Shown here piece by piece: positions 29,280-38,723 of a DNA stretch of 64,000 nt; the first letter of the stretch is position 1, and every line of letters begins with the position of its first letter. Origin of the DNA: Saprospiraceae bacterium. Its GTDB lineage: Bacteria > Bacteroidota > Bacteroidia > Chitinophagales > Saprospiraceae. Under the pieces are notes generated by a model. That model saw only the letters and a list, made by a program, of their open reading frames with translations, ran no database searches and had not been told where the DNA came from. The DNA lies in assembly GCA_016716335.1 (NCBI GenBank), contig JADJWN010000009.1, positions 62,001-126,000 of the forward strand. The letters run 5' to 3'. A program made the position numbers and the translations under genes.

Positions 29280-30035
29280 ATGAGTATCTATGCAGACATT
29301 CTGGAAGCCTCCCGGGCCGGACAAAAAAAATTTGTGGTTCTGATAGATCCTGACAAGTTGAGACTGGGCAAAATCAAAAAACTGCTTGAATTTTCAGAAG
29401 AATTGGGGGTGGATTATTTTTTTATCGGAGGTAGTCTCATCGTCAATGATATGCTGGATTTTGTCCTGAAATCCATGAAAGAGCAGTGCAACATTCCCAT
29501 GATTCTTTTTCCGGGCAATTCTTTTCAGTTGAGTTACAAAGCTGATGCCCTCCTTTTTCTCTCCCTGATATCGGGCCGAAATGCAGACCTGCTGATTGGC
29601 AAACACGTAATTACTGCACCATTTCTCAAGCTAAGTCCTCTGGAGATTATTTCGACCGGATATATGCTCATAGACGGAGGTGTCGCCACCAGTGTGCAGT
29701 ATATGAGCAATACCAATCCAATACCTTCCCACAAAGAAGATATCGCCATGTGTACGGCTATGGCCGGTGAGATGCTGGGATTGAAAATGATATATCTCGA
29801 TGCAGGCAGCGGAGCCGTCAATCCTGTCTCTGAGTCTATGATTGCTGCGGTAAAAGGTAGTATCAGCATTCCACTCATCGTGGGCGGAGGCATCCGCACT
29901 CCCGAAAAAGTAAGTGCTAATATAAAAGCCGGTGCAGATGTCATTGTGGTGGGCAATATCCTGGAATCCCAACCCGAACTGCTCAAGGAAATGATGATTG
30001 CCTTCCGTACTTCGCAACCTGCACTCAATGTCTGA
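29280..30035 (+). CDS. geranylgeranylglyceryl/heptaprenylglyceryl phosphate synthase (GGGPS/PcrB family)
   Basis: This 251-residue TIM barrel joins a polyprenyl diphosphate to sn-glycerol-1-phosphate, the first ether-bond step of archaeal-type lipids. Marks are VLIDPDKL at the first strand, FIGGSL, the ILFPGN strand, IYLDAGSGA and the phosphate-binding GGGIRTPEK and VVVGNILE loops. Bacteroidota carry a group II form of this enzyme whose product and physiological role are not fully settled; chain length cannot be told from the sequence by eye. The ATG of rsgA comes 3 bp after its stop, so the two are co-transcribed. Confidence 0.9.
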   Translation: MSIYADILEASRAGQKKFVVLIDPDKLRLGKIKKLLEFSEELGVDYFFIGGSLIVNDMLDFVLKSMKEQCNIPMILFPGNSFQLSYKADALLFLSLISGRNADLLIGKHVITAPFLKLSPLEIISTGYMLIDGGVATSVQYMSNTNPIPSHKEDIAMCTAMAGEMLGLKMIYLDAGSGAVNPVSESMIAAVKGSISIPLIVGGGIRTPEKVSANIKAGADVIVVGNILESQPELLKEMMIAFRTSQPALNV

Positions 30036-30038
30036 TAC

Positions 30039-30986
30039 ATGGAAGGTATAGTAACCAAATCAACGGGCAGCTGGTATAATGTCAGGGATAAAAATGGCAA
30101 ACTGTATCAGTGCAGGATTGCCGGCAAGCTCAAGCTGGATGACATGAAGCTCACCAATCCCATTGCAGTGGGAGACAGGGTGTTGTTTGAACCCGAAAAC
30201 GATCATCCGGACAATGGAATCATACAGCAGATTTTACCCAGAAAAAACTACGTAGTGCGCCAATCGCCCCGCAAGAAGCATTATCTTCATTTTTTAGCCA
30301 GCAATATTGATCAGGCTCTTCTTGTCGTGACTATCAGAGAGCCCAACCTCAAGCCCGGCTTCATTGACAGATTTCTCATCATGACAGAGACCTACAATAT
30401 ACCCGTGATTATTGCCTTCAACAAATCAGATCTATATGACCCGGAGGATATGGCGCAGTTTGAAGAATTCAAGAGTGTCTATACCGATATAGGCTATGAG
30501 GTCATAGCGTGCTCGGCACTGACCGGTCAGGGTACTCAGGAAATAAGAGACAGACTCAAAGACAAAATCACTCTGATCAGCGGTCAGTCCGGGGTAGGAA
30601 AATCCTCCCTTATCAATGCCATAGAGCCCTCCCTGGATCTGAAAACGCTGCAAATCTCCGAATACTCCGGCAAAGGTCAGCACACCACTACCTTTGCAGA
30701 AATGTTTGATCTCAGTTTCGGAGGCCATATAATAGACACCCCGGGTATAAAAACCCTCACATTCATGCATCTGGAAGTGGCAGATGTGGCCCACAACTTC
30801 AGAGAATTTTTTCAGTTGTCTCAGGATTGCCGTTTCAGCAATTGTACACATCGCAATGAGCCCCATTGTGCAGTGAAAGAGGCACTCTCAGAAGGCAGAA
30901 TCAGCGATTGGAGATATATCAATTACCTCACCATTGTCGAAGAGATAGAAGACCAGAATTACTGGGAGCGAAGAAGTGATGTATAG
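30039..30986 (+). CDS. rsgA: ribosome small subunit-dependent GTPase RsgA
   Basis: This 315-residue circularly permuted GTPase helps the late maturation of the 30S subunit. It has an N-terminal OB fold (to ~70), then the G motifs in permuted order: FNKSD (G4), SALTGQG (G5), SGQSGVGKSS (G1), the TTT stretch (G2) and DTPGI (G3). It ends with a zinc-binding domain (CRFSNCTH and later HCAV, giving Cys/His ligands). Length is normal. It is the second gene after the GGGPS-type synthase, starting 3 bp behind its stop. Confidence 0.95.
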   Translation: MEGIVTKSTGSWYNVRDKNGKLYQCRIAGKLKLDDMKLTNPIAVGDRVLFEPENDHPDNGIIQQILPRKNYVVRQSPRKKHYLHFLASNIDQALLVVTIREPNLKPGFIDRFLIMTETYNIPVIIAFNKSDLYDPEDMAQFEEFKSVYTDIGYEVIACSALTGQGTQEIRDRLKDKITLISGQSGVGKSSLINAIEPSLDLKTLQISEYSGKGQHTTTFAEMFDLSFGGHIIDTPGIKTLTFMHLEVADVAHNFREFFQLSQDCRFSNCTHRNEPHCAVKEALSEGRISDWRYINYLTIVEEIEDQNYWERRSDV

Positions 30987-31049
30987 GATGAGTAGAATTA
31001 TTGGCAGTGTAATAAAATCTATCTCAAAACCTCAAATTAGCTGTCTGAA

Positions 31050-31082
31050 AATAAAAAAGGCTTTGACTCTGATTCCAAAGCC
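31050..31082 (-). terminator. Rho-independent terminator of the barrel gene at 31.2-31.9 kb
   Basis: Read on the minus strand, GGCTTTG (31082-31076) pairs with CAAAGCC (31065-31059) around a 10-nt loop and is followed by six T. It lies ~70 bp after the stop at 31151. Confidence 0.75.
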
Positions 31083-31150
31083 AAAACCTTTGAGAATTAT
31101 TTAATGTCGGCAAAAGATATCAATTCTTTTACCACTGTGTAATCTGTATG

Positions 31151-31900
31151 TTATTTGCAGCACTTGCCGCTATCACTGCAACACGGCATATCTATCCTGA
31201 GGGTAGCACCTGCATAGGCACTGCCTATCTGGAATGTTTCTCTGAAAGCAAGGCTTTGAGCTATTTTCCACTCGGTAGGTATATTGCCCAGATATCCTCC
31301 GTTGGCTATAAGACTTACATTGGCTTTATCAATTTTGAAATTGACGCCGAGGCTAAGTCCGACATCTCCTGAAAACACAAAATTATCCAGGAAATAATTC
31401 TGGATGGATGCATTCAGCACCGTTCCTATGGAATTGGTAGTGACGCTCCTCACCACTGTCATATTGAAATAACCCAAGCCGAATTCTACATAGGGTCTGA
31501 TAATAAATGTGGAATTTTTGAGTACATTGTAGGAAAAATCCTGCTTCAAACCTACGCCGTTGATAGCAGCATAATTTCCGTTTCTCAAGGCACCCAGTTG
31601 CTGGTAATAGTACAATTTTGGCAGATTGCCGTATCGGATATAGTATTCCAGAGCTTCCTGGTCTAATCTGTACCCATTGGCTGCCAGGGTATTTCTGGTT
31701 TTTTCACCAGGATTGAAATAATATCTGGCTCCGGCTGAAAACACGGGTTTTGTTTTGCATTCAGAGCAGCACGCCATAGCACTGTCCTGAACAGGTATCA
31801 TATTTTCCACCATAATAGGTTTTGCCATCTCGGGCTCGCCGGTCTGACTGTAAATACACAAGGCAGGCAAAAGAAGTAAAAGTATCCAAAGAGTTTTCAT
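31151..31900 (-). CDS. secreted outer-membrane barrel-like protein
   Basis: This is a 249-residue protein with a signal peptide (MKTLWILLLLLPALCIYSQ). A Cys-containing segment follows (ACCSECKTKP), then alternating strands typical of a small outer-membrane beta-barrel (FSAGARYYF, FIIRPYVEFGLGYFNM, FSGDVGLSLGVNF, GSAYAGATLRIDM). The very C-terminus is cysteine-rich (PCCSDSGKCCK), unusual for a barrel and perhaps metal-binding or a lipid/disulfide end. The ATG at 31900 is used rather than an in-frame start at 32209, because the signal peptide begins there and a TATATTTG -7 box lies just upstream. Function is unknown. Confidence 0.72.
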   Translation of the reverse strand: MKTLWILLLLLPALCIYSQTGEPEMAKPIMVENMIPVQDSAMACCSECKTKPVFSAGARYYFNPGEKTRNTLAANGYRLDQEALEYYIRYGNLPKLYYYQQLGALRNGNYAAINGVGLKQDFSYNVLKNSTFIIRPYVEFGLGYFNMTVVRSVTTNSIGTVLNASIQNYFLDNFVFSGDVGLSLGVNFKIDKANVSLIANGGYLGNIPTEWKIAQSLAFRETFQIGSAYAGATLRIDMPCCSDSGKCCK

Positions 31901-31919
31901 AAAATTTTGATTTAGTCGG

Positions 31920-31927
31920 CAAATATA
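31920..31927 (-). promoter_or_regulatory. TAnnTTTG -7 box of the barrel gene
   Basis: Minus-strand TATATTTG lies 19 bp before the ATG at 31900, inside the longer alternative frame. It supports the shorter start. Confidence 0.4.
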
Positions 31928-31980
31928 GGCATTCATAGACCTTGCATAAATTAGAAAAATATTAAAACCACACAATATCC

Positions 31981-33678
31981 TCAATGACAATACTTTAACA
32001 TCTCGATTGTAATGAGATAAGTGGGTTTTACCCCGTCCAGACCCAGACTTCCCGAAGCCAGGGTGCTGCCGGTTTCGAGGGGGTTGTCCGATGCATAGTA
32101 GGCATATCTGAGTTTGACATCGGGACTGATGCTTTTGCGGATTTTGGATGCTGCCTGAATGGCTTTCTGATAATGGGCTCCTTCCATTTCCAGGCCTACA
32201 GCTCTCCATGAAGATTTGAGAAAGTAAGTAAGAATATCCTTGTTTTGCAGGGAGGTACCGAGTACTGTAATCATGGTGCCCACAAAGACCTTCAGCCCCG
32301 AATCATCAAAGGCATGAAAATTCAGATCATTGTGAAACGGATAATTGTCTGCAGTTCCTTCAAATACATGTGCCGTGGGAATCATAATATCTCCTTGCCT
32401 CCCTCCAGTATGCCGGCTTTGCCCATGATATTGACGGATCTGACATCGAGCTGGATTCTTTCTTCCCCTTTGATATAGGGTTTAAGCAGTTCATCCATGG
32501 TTTCATAAGCCTGCTCCCAAATGCATAATCCATCACTATAATGACAGGAGCATTTTGCGGATCCGGTATCTTCCATCCAAGTTCATCAGGCAGATTTTTA
32601 TAATCCAGAATGGAAGTATCAAATATCTGCACCCCAATATTGGTACCGCTGGTATCCGACAGTTGTATCATCCCGTGCTGGAGCGCAAATTTCTCTGTCT
32701 GCTTTCTCAACTCGGCATTTTCGTCTTTGCTCAGTATTTCTGCATACTGGTAGATGTTTTCATATTTTACTTTCTTTTGTAGTGCGGCCCGGGCATAAAA
32801 ACAGTTCATCACACTGTGCAGATTGGCACTTATGATATGTACAGGTCTGTACAGCAATCCATTTTCATCCAGAGTCTTTTTGATGTTTTGTGCCCATTTT
32901 TCACCGTATATATGATGCCCGAGTGTCTCTCTTAAAGCGGGTGAGAAACTGATCTCTCTGTCCACCTGTTCAAAATACTCATCCATACTCAGCTTTCCCA
33001 TCCAATACACTATCGTAAACAGATCGTTGACCTCCTCTGATGCTTCAAACCTCCTGTATGCCCGACGCACCTCCTCATAAGTGCGTCCGAGAATGGTATT
33101 GAGATAGGGAAACCCCACCTCTGTGTCTATCTCTGTGCCCTCCTCAATATCCTTACCAGCCGCTCCAGCATCAGCCATGAGCGGTTTTTTCTGTCTCTCA
33201 GATCCAGGCTGTTTTTTCTGATTTTTTCAGCTTCGATATACATGAAGGTCAGGTGGGTCAGAATATCATATATATCACTTCCGCCTCGGGTCATTTCGAT
33301 AAACATCTGTTCCTGATCTATTCTGAAACAGTTTCTTTTCCTTCGGGGCGGCACCAGTTTCTCAAAATGGGATTGATCATAACCCTCTCTCGAAATCAGC
33401 TTGATATACCTGCATTGTTCTATCCCTTTGGGAAGACGCTGGAAGATATACAACAGGCCATCCAGCTCCACCCTTTCAGGATCGGCGATTGAGCCGTATA
33501 TCTCGGGCTTGAGCGAAAGCATGGCCGCTATCATGGATTCACCCGATACCCCCAATGGCTTGTAGGAGCCACGCATGAACAGGTGTCTCATGGATATATA
33601 TAATCTCTGAATGGCGGCTCTGGATATCTGTGCGTGGGTGGGCTCTCTGTGAAAATCTGCACTCATATTCCTCAACAT
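31981..33678 (-). CDS. conserved Bacteroidota protein of unknown function, three frameshifts
   Basis: Four adjacent reading-frame pieces (33678-33127, about 33150-32517, 32516-32395 and 32390-31981) read as one protein of ~566 residues once three single missing bases are restored. They fall near 33138-33145, 32516-32518 and 32391-32396, each in or beside a short G/C run. The N-part (RAAIQRLYISMRHLFMRGSYKPLGVSG) and a middle IYGEKWAQNIKKTLDENGLLYRPVHIISANLHSVMN look like a conserved cytoplasmic protein. The last part (VIIVMDYAFGEQAYETMDELLKP, SVNIMGKAGILEG, IPTAHVFEGTADNYPF, GLEMEGAHYQKAI) recalls a nucleoside-phosphorylase-like or ligand-binding fold, but I cannot name a function. It may be the family called DUF6909; that is unverified. 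Confidence 0.7.
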
Positions 33679-33712
33679 TTACCTTTAATTATCAAATATC
33701 AGGCCACACCCT

Positions 33713-35364
33713 TCATTTTACCGCTTCCAGCAATACTATGTCATAAGGTGAATTTATCCTGACCTTGCCCTGTTCCACTTTTGCGATTGTGCCAGTGTAA
33801 GCATCGCGGAGCATTTCACCGGACTTAAATACATCACTGACGATAACCGATTTTTCTCCTTTGGGCAAGTCCAATCCTATAACCACTCTGTCATCTGCTT
33901 TCACCCTTGAAAACACATAGGGAGCATCCTGTATCTTCTGGTGTGCGCCAAAAGCCACGGAGGGATGATTTTTCCTGAACTTTCCCAGTTTTTTCCAGTG
34001 TTGCAATATTGCAGCGGTATCCTGATGCCGGAATTGCTCCCAGTTCATAAAAGACCGGAGTCTGGCATCGCCGTTTGCCTGTACTGTGAGACTCCTTGCA
34101 GACTCATCTCCGTAATAAATCTGTGCGGTGCCCGGAGACAGCAGGAGTTTGTTGGCCGATACATAAGGCTTTTTTCTCTCTCTGTCAAAGGGATCTCCAT
34201 CATCATGGGAACTGATGTAGTGTACTGTCCCCAGGCCCTGCAGGCCATTTTGCAGGATTGCATCGTATCTGCTGAACAGCGTTTCATAATCTCCGGCTGC
34301 ATCGTACTTGAAACCAAAATTGATCAATGCATCAAATCCATGCGAGAAATAATCCACTTTCCTGTCTCCAAAATCAAATATTCTGCCTGCGTTGGCATTG
34401 TAATTATATACTTCTCCGAGCATATAAAAAGCCTGCTCCTCCGGTTTCATGCCCGGATTTTTCTGCTTCCATTCATTGTGAGCTCTATCCGCCTCTTTCC
34501 TCAGGATGGCCCAGACCTCTTCTTCGGTGTGCTTTACAGTATCTACCCGGTAGCCATCAATACCAAATTCCCGAATCAGATCCGTAAGCCACTTGATGAT
34601 ATAATAGAATGGCCTCCTGGGATAACCCGTTTCTTTAAAAAAGCCGTCCAGAGAGCTGATCTCCCGGTCATATCTACCCTCTTTTTTCCATTTTTCTGTT
34701 AAGAACAGGGGCAACTCTACCTCCCGGGTACTTTCTGTCCGTATATCCGGCAGATTTTTCACCAGAGTACATTCGATGGTGGTTTTGTAGTCTTTGTAGG
34801 TGCACTGTGGACCGGTTCTGACCCAATCATCCGGCCATTGCGTATCTGTAGGTGTCACCGGGCCTGTATGATTGACAATGACATCAAACAGTATTTTGAT
34901 GCCCCTTTTATGCGCTTCTTCAACCAGCATTCTGAAATCCTCTTTGGTACCCACCCTCCGGTCAAAAGCTGTCCAGTCCCTGACCCAGTATCCATGAAAC
35001 CCATAGCTGAATCCTGATCCTTCATCCACCCCTTCAGCTATATTTTCAAACAGTGGCGTCATCCATATGGCATCCACTCCGAGACTGTCAAAATATCCTT
35101 CCCGAAGCTTTTGGGTAATACCCTTTATGTCACCACCCATATATCCCCGGTATGCAGCAGTTGCTACGGGATGAACAAAATCATTGCCTTTGTCACCATT
35201 ATAAAACCGGTCTGTCAGCAAAAATATATGGTGGAAATTTCATTAGGACCTGATGTTTCAATCGTACCTGTACGCAGGACGGATTGATCAGAATTTTGAT
35301 TGCTTTGACATTTTGAAGATAATAATAAAAGGCAGCAAATACCATACATTAAAAGTCGGGCCAT
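33713..35364 (-). CDS. GH13 alpha-amylase-like lipoprotein, one frameshift near the N-terminus
   Basis: The catalytic part (from 35221) covers 502 residues of a GH13 (beta/alpha)8 barrel: FDVIVNHTG region, nucleophile Asp in DGYRVDTVKH, acid Glu in MLGEVYN, third acid in SSHDDGD, plus a C-terminal beta domain. It lacks a signal peptide. The upstream frame starting at ATG 35364 encodes a lipoprotein signal (MARLLMYGICCLLLLSSKC) and a 30-residue linker, ending at a stop only because the A run 35220-35224 has five bases. With six, the frames join through IYFLLTDRFYNGD, as expected for secreted GH13 enzymes, giving 550 residues. It would degrade alpha-glucans at the periplasm or cell surface. Confidence 0.88.
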
Positions 35365-35541
35365 AAGTTTGAGATTAATCGTAATATCAGATTCGGTAAA
35401 AATAAAGGAAATGTGGTTAGCTTTTTTTAAATCACCTTATTTTCATCAAAAATCAAGACAGGAAATCGGGTTTACAACCGAAATCAGGAAATTCAGAAAT
35501 AAGTTTAGAGTGAAAATTTATGCCGGGTTTGCAGGGCTTTC

Positions 35542-36180
35542 CTAAGCTGTTTTGTTGTGTCTGCCGGAGTCATAATCTGTGCCCGCAACTACATCCCACA
35601 AAGCCGAACTTACACCAAACCCTTTGGTGGAATCCACAAAATGATGCCGCATGTGATGCTCCTTGATTTTTTTCCAGTATCTGTTTTCAATTCTGAAATG
35701 ATGAATGGCATAATGCATCATATCATACACCAGATAACCCAGCATAAATCCGGCAAAAAACGGCACCACCCTGATACTTCCCAATACAAGGCTGAAGAGG
35801 AGATAGAAAAGTGCCGAAAGAGGAATGCTCGCAGATGGGGGCATGACCAATCTCCTGGCGTCATTGGGATAGTCATGATGCACTCCGTGAAATATAAAAT
35901 GTATGCGCTGACCTAATTGACTTTTGAACTGCAGGTGAAAAACAAAGCGGTGCAGGACATATTCGGTAAATGTCCATACAAATAATCCGCTGAAAAAAAG
36001 CCAAAAGGCAGAATACACCGAAAGATTTAGCTCTGCCAGACTTTTGTACCCCAAGTATATGATCAGGGGAATATATAAAATCAAAGGTACGGCAGGGTGA
36101 ACTTTGGATAGTGACTCCAGAAAGTCATTTCTGAACATCCGCACAGATTCGTTTTTAATGGATACATAATTTTGCTTCAT
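35542..36180 (-). CDS. fatty acid hydroxylase/sterol desaturase superfamily protein
   Basis: This 212-residue membrane enzyme has four or five hydrophobic segments and the full histidine set for a di-iron centre: HRFVFH, HGVHHDYPND, HYAIHH and HHMRHH. The order and spacing match fatty acid 2-hydroxylase (FAH/Scs7-like) proteins. In Bacteroidota these may hydroxylate acyl chains of sphingolipids or other amide-linked fatty acids; the actual substrate is an inference. It is monocistronic, with 135 bp to the next gene downstream of its start and 177 bp to the amylase. Confidence 0.88.
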   Translation of the reverse strand: MKQNYVSIKNESVRMFRNDFLESLSKVHPAVPLILYIPLIIYLGYKSLAELNLSVYSAFWLFFSGLFVWTFTEYVLHRFVFHLQFKSQLGQRIHFIFHGVHHDYPNDARRLVMPPSASIPLSALFYLLFSLVLGSIRVVPFFAGFMLGYLVYDMMHYAIHHFRIENRYWKKIKEHHMRHHFVDSTKGFGVSSALWDVVAGTDYDSGRHNKTA

Positions 36181-36315
36181 ATGAATTCACATTAAAATTT
36201 TCTGCAAATGTGATTTGAACTTCAACACATAGTATATCGAAGATCACCGAACTTCTCTCCTATAAACGCAAAGAAATACCTCTTGGCTAATTCCCTTCAA
36301 TCAAAAATTTATCCC

Positions 36316-37428
36316 TTATTGCATATTTCCGATCCATGCTCTGATGAGGGCAATACCTTCGGCATGAGCCAGTTTTCTCCCTGATTCCGGCATCATAATC
36401 CCGGGCTCGAGAGATTGCATTCTGTAGAGAAGAATAGATTTGTCAGGATGACCCGGCACTATATCATAATGCAATCCGCCTGAGCCACGTCCGGCAGCCA
36501 CAGGAGCTTTATACAGTCCGTACTTTGTCGTCTGTTTCTCTTCAAAATTGAGAAATAAACCGCTGTTTCGGGCCGGGCCATCAGGCCGGTGACAATGTGC
36601 ACAGTTTATATCGAGATAGGATCTTGCCCGCTCATCAAGGCTGCCTGAGCTTTCTTTTTCATAATTCACCAAAGCAGTACACCGGACGGATTCATGCCAG
36701 CCATTCAGTATCTTAAGATCTGCAAAATGCCGCAATTGATTTATCCCTGTAACTGAAAAAGCGTAATCCTTATTCAGATGTTTGCCCGCAGGACCGATAG
36801 GTACCATTGCCCCGGATTTTTCATGACAGTTTTTGCACTGAATCACATTCGGGATACTGTACTTTATGGCCTGCTTTTCACCTTCTGCATCCACCCACTC
36901 CACGGGCACATTATCTCCTGCCAGGATGAGCGAGGCATCTGTCTGAGATTCGTTCCACACATAGGTGTAAGCCTGCCATTCATTTTCTTTCTTATGCAGC
37001 ACTCTGGTTTCAATAATCCGGATATTTTTGTCAGGGTGTCTGAAATCTTTGGGATAATAAAAAAACTTAAAAATCAGACTGCCCTCCGGAAAATCAAAGA
37101 CATTTTCACAATGGTACTGCATCGCTTTACCCTCCGGAATGTATATAAATCTTTTTTTGAAAGCATAATCCGAAAATAAAGCGGCATTGAGGTCGTAGGG
37201 TACCACTCCTTCTTTGGGCTGCATGGCTGACAATGGCATTTCGAACATCCGGTATCCGGACAATTGAGCAGGTACATCCGGAAGATGCAAAGGGAAATCA
37301 AAAGATAGCTCCTCAGCGGATATGTCCGAAGCCGTATTCCTTTGCCTGCAGCCTGATATAATCAGTAAGAGGACAAAAATGCAGACAGTTGCATGAATCA
37401 TTTTGTATTTTGAAACCGGTAATTGCAT
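36316..37428 (-). CDS. diheme c-type cytochrome lipoprotein (SO2930-like)
   Basis: This is a 370-residue exported protein with a lipoprotein signal (lipobox LIISGC; Cys ~27) and two heme-binding sites, CKNCH (~199) and CAHCH (~281). A conserved N-terminal part has FEMPLSAMQPKEGVVPYDLNAALFSDYAFKKRF, and near the end is MMPESGRKLAHAEGIALIRAWI, where a Met may ligate heme. This matches a cytochrome family often encoded next to a parallel beta-helix protein, and here such a protein lies 17 bp upstream on the same strand. The role is probably periplasmic electron transfer linked to that partner; no substrate is proven. Start at 37428 or at 37401 gives the same mature protein. Confidence 0.85.
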   Translation of the reverse strand: MQLPVSKYKMIHATVCIFVLLLIISGCRQRNTASDISAEELSFDFPLHLPDVPAQLSGYRMFEMPLSAMQPKEGVVPYDLNAALFSDYAFKKRFIYIPEGKAMQYHCENVFDFPEGSLIFKFFYYPKDFRHPDKNIRIIETRVLHKKENEWQAYTYVWNESQTDASLILAGDNVPVEWVDAEGEKQAIKYSIPNVIQCKNCHEKSGAMVPIGPAGKHLNKDYAFSVTGINQLRHFADLKILNGWHESVRCTALVNYEKESSGSLDERARSYLDINCAHCHRPDGPARNSGLFLNFEEKQTTKYGLYKAPVAAGRGSGGLHYDIVPGHPDKSILLYRMQSLEPGIMMPESGRKLAHAEGIALIRAWIGNMQ

Positions 37429-37444
37429 ACACTATACTGACAAA

Positions 37445-38710
37445 TTAAAAAGATACCGGATTGATTGTTTCACCTTCACAAAGATAGGGTTTTACATCTT
37501 TTCGGATATTTTTCAGATCATTGGGAGCGTCGAGGTCTGCAAAGCGGATATTTTCCTGCCGGATGCACAGTCTCAATCCCTTTTCAGAATTTTTATCCAC
37601 AAATCCATCAAACTGAATGTCCGGTGTGCTCATAAAAAAGCGGGTAAGAAACAGTTTGCCAAAATCACTCTTCAGACTGGGAAACCAGTGTTTGTTTCTG
37701 AATACATTGCTGTGAATATATATGTTTTCAGGGTAAGGGTTGTAAAGGGTATCTGATTTATAGCCTTGTTTGACACCCCGGGCACTGTCTGAGGGTTGTT
37801 CGCCGGATCTGTCCCCACTCATGGCTGCTACCAGCTCATAGCTGACAATGGAAAGAGGGGAAGTCCTGTTGTGACTGATTTCATTACTGAAGATCTCGGC
37901 ATCCCTGGATGCAAGTATCATGATACCTGTACCGGGCGGCACCATACCTACGATATTGCCTTTGGGAGCAAAATTGGGGTGGTTGTTGCTTTCCACTTTG
38001 TTTTGATATACACGGGTATGCCTGCCAGTCTGAGTAAGACCCGGCAGATCAAACACAAGGATGCCTCCGGTATTGTTGTAGGTATGATTGTCATAAATTT
38101 CGACAAATTTGCTGTTTTCGCTTTCTATGCCTGCAACATTTTCAAAAACAGTATTACCCCTGATGAGCACCGTATCAGACTGACCCACATATACTCCGGC
38201 ATCTGAAGCACGGGCAGCCACACAATCCTCAATCCGGACATTGCGGCAAAGCACCGGATAAAATCCATAAGCTCCGTTTTCCTCTTTGTCACCACCTGTC
38301 CAATATACCTTGACCCGGCTGAAAAATATTCCATGGGTATCCGTGACCTTGATATTATCCCCTTTGGCATCCTCTACGGTCAGGTCCTCGATTTTAATAT
38401 TCCTGCAATTGGAAATCCGGATGCCTTCTGCACCTTCCTCCTGTCCTTTGAATGACAGAATGGTTTTATCCATCCCTTTCCCTTTGATGACAATATTTTC
38501 TTTACCATCCATGAGCAGACTGCGGGTAAACCAAAAGTAACCCGAATCTATATGAATGGTATCTCCTGTCTGAGCAGCAATAAAGGCGGTCTGAAGACCC
38601 TTTTCAATATTTTTCCAATGTACACCTGCCCGTTCGTCTTGCGGCACACATGAATGAATACACAGTACTGCCAAAAATATCCACAGGCAGGTTTTAGCCG
38701 GACTTTTCAT
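37445..38710 (-). CDS. parallel beta-helix lipoprotein, partner of the diheme cytochrome
   Basis: This is a 421-residue protein with a lipoprotein signal (MKSPAKTCLWIFLAVLCIHSC). Repeated NxxI/V-x-I rungs follow across ~60-330 (INDIVIKGKG-type, CRNIKIEDLTVEDAKGDNIKV, VRIEDCVAARASDAGVYVGQS, SKFVEIYDNHTYNNTGGILVF), which mark a right-handed beta-helix as in polysaccharide lyases and C5-epimerases. No lyase catalytic motif is recognised. In other genomes this family co-occurs with the diheme cytochrome found here directly downstream (17 bp). The pair is conserved but of unknown function. The true start is the ATG at 38710; an in-frame extension to 38797 lies within the aldehyde dehydrogenase gene. 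Confidence 0.82.
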   Translation of the reverse strand: MKSPAKTCLWIFLAVLCIHSCVPQDERAGVHWKNIEKGLQTAFIAAQTGDTIHIDSGYFWFTRSLLMDGKENIVIKGKGMDKTILSFKGQEEGAEGIRISNCRNIKIEDLTVEDAKGDNIKVTDTHGIFFSRVKVYWTGGDKEENGAYGFYPVLCRNVRIEDCVAARASDAGVYVGQSDTVLIRGNTVFENVAGIESENSKFVEIYDNHTYNNTGGILVFDLPGLTQTGRHTRVYQNKVESNNHPNFAPKGNIVGMVPPGTGIMILASRDAEIFSNEISHNRTSPLSIVSYELVAAMSGDRSGEQPSDSARGVKQGYKSDTLYNPYPENIYIHSNVFRNKHWFPSLKSDFGKLFLTRFFMSTPDIQFDGFVDKNSEKGLRLCIRQENIRFADLDAPNDLKNIRKDVKPYLCEGETINPVSF

Positions 38711-38723
38711 AATCTTATATTTT

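Noticed and set aside
31901..32209. N-terminal extension of the barrel protein to 32209
   Set aside because: The extension is antisense-like, overlaps the neighbouring gene's end, and the signal peptide and promoter box both fix the start at 31900.
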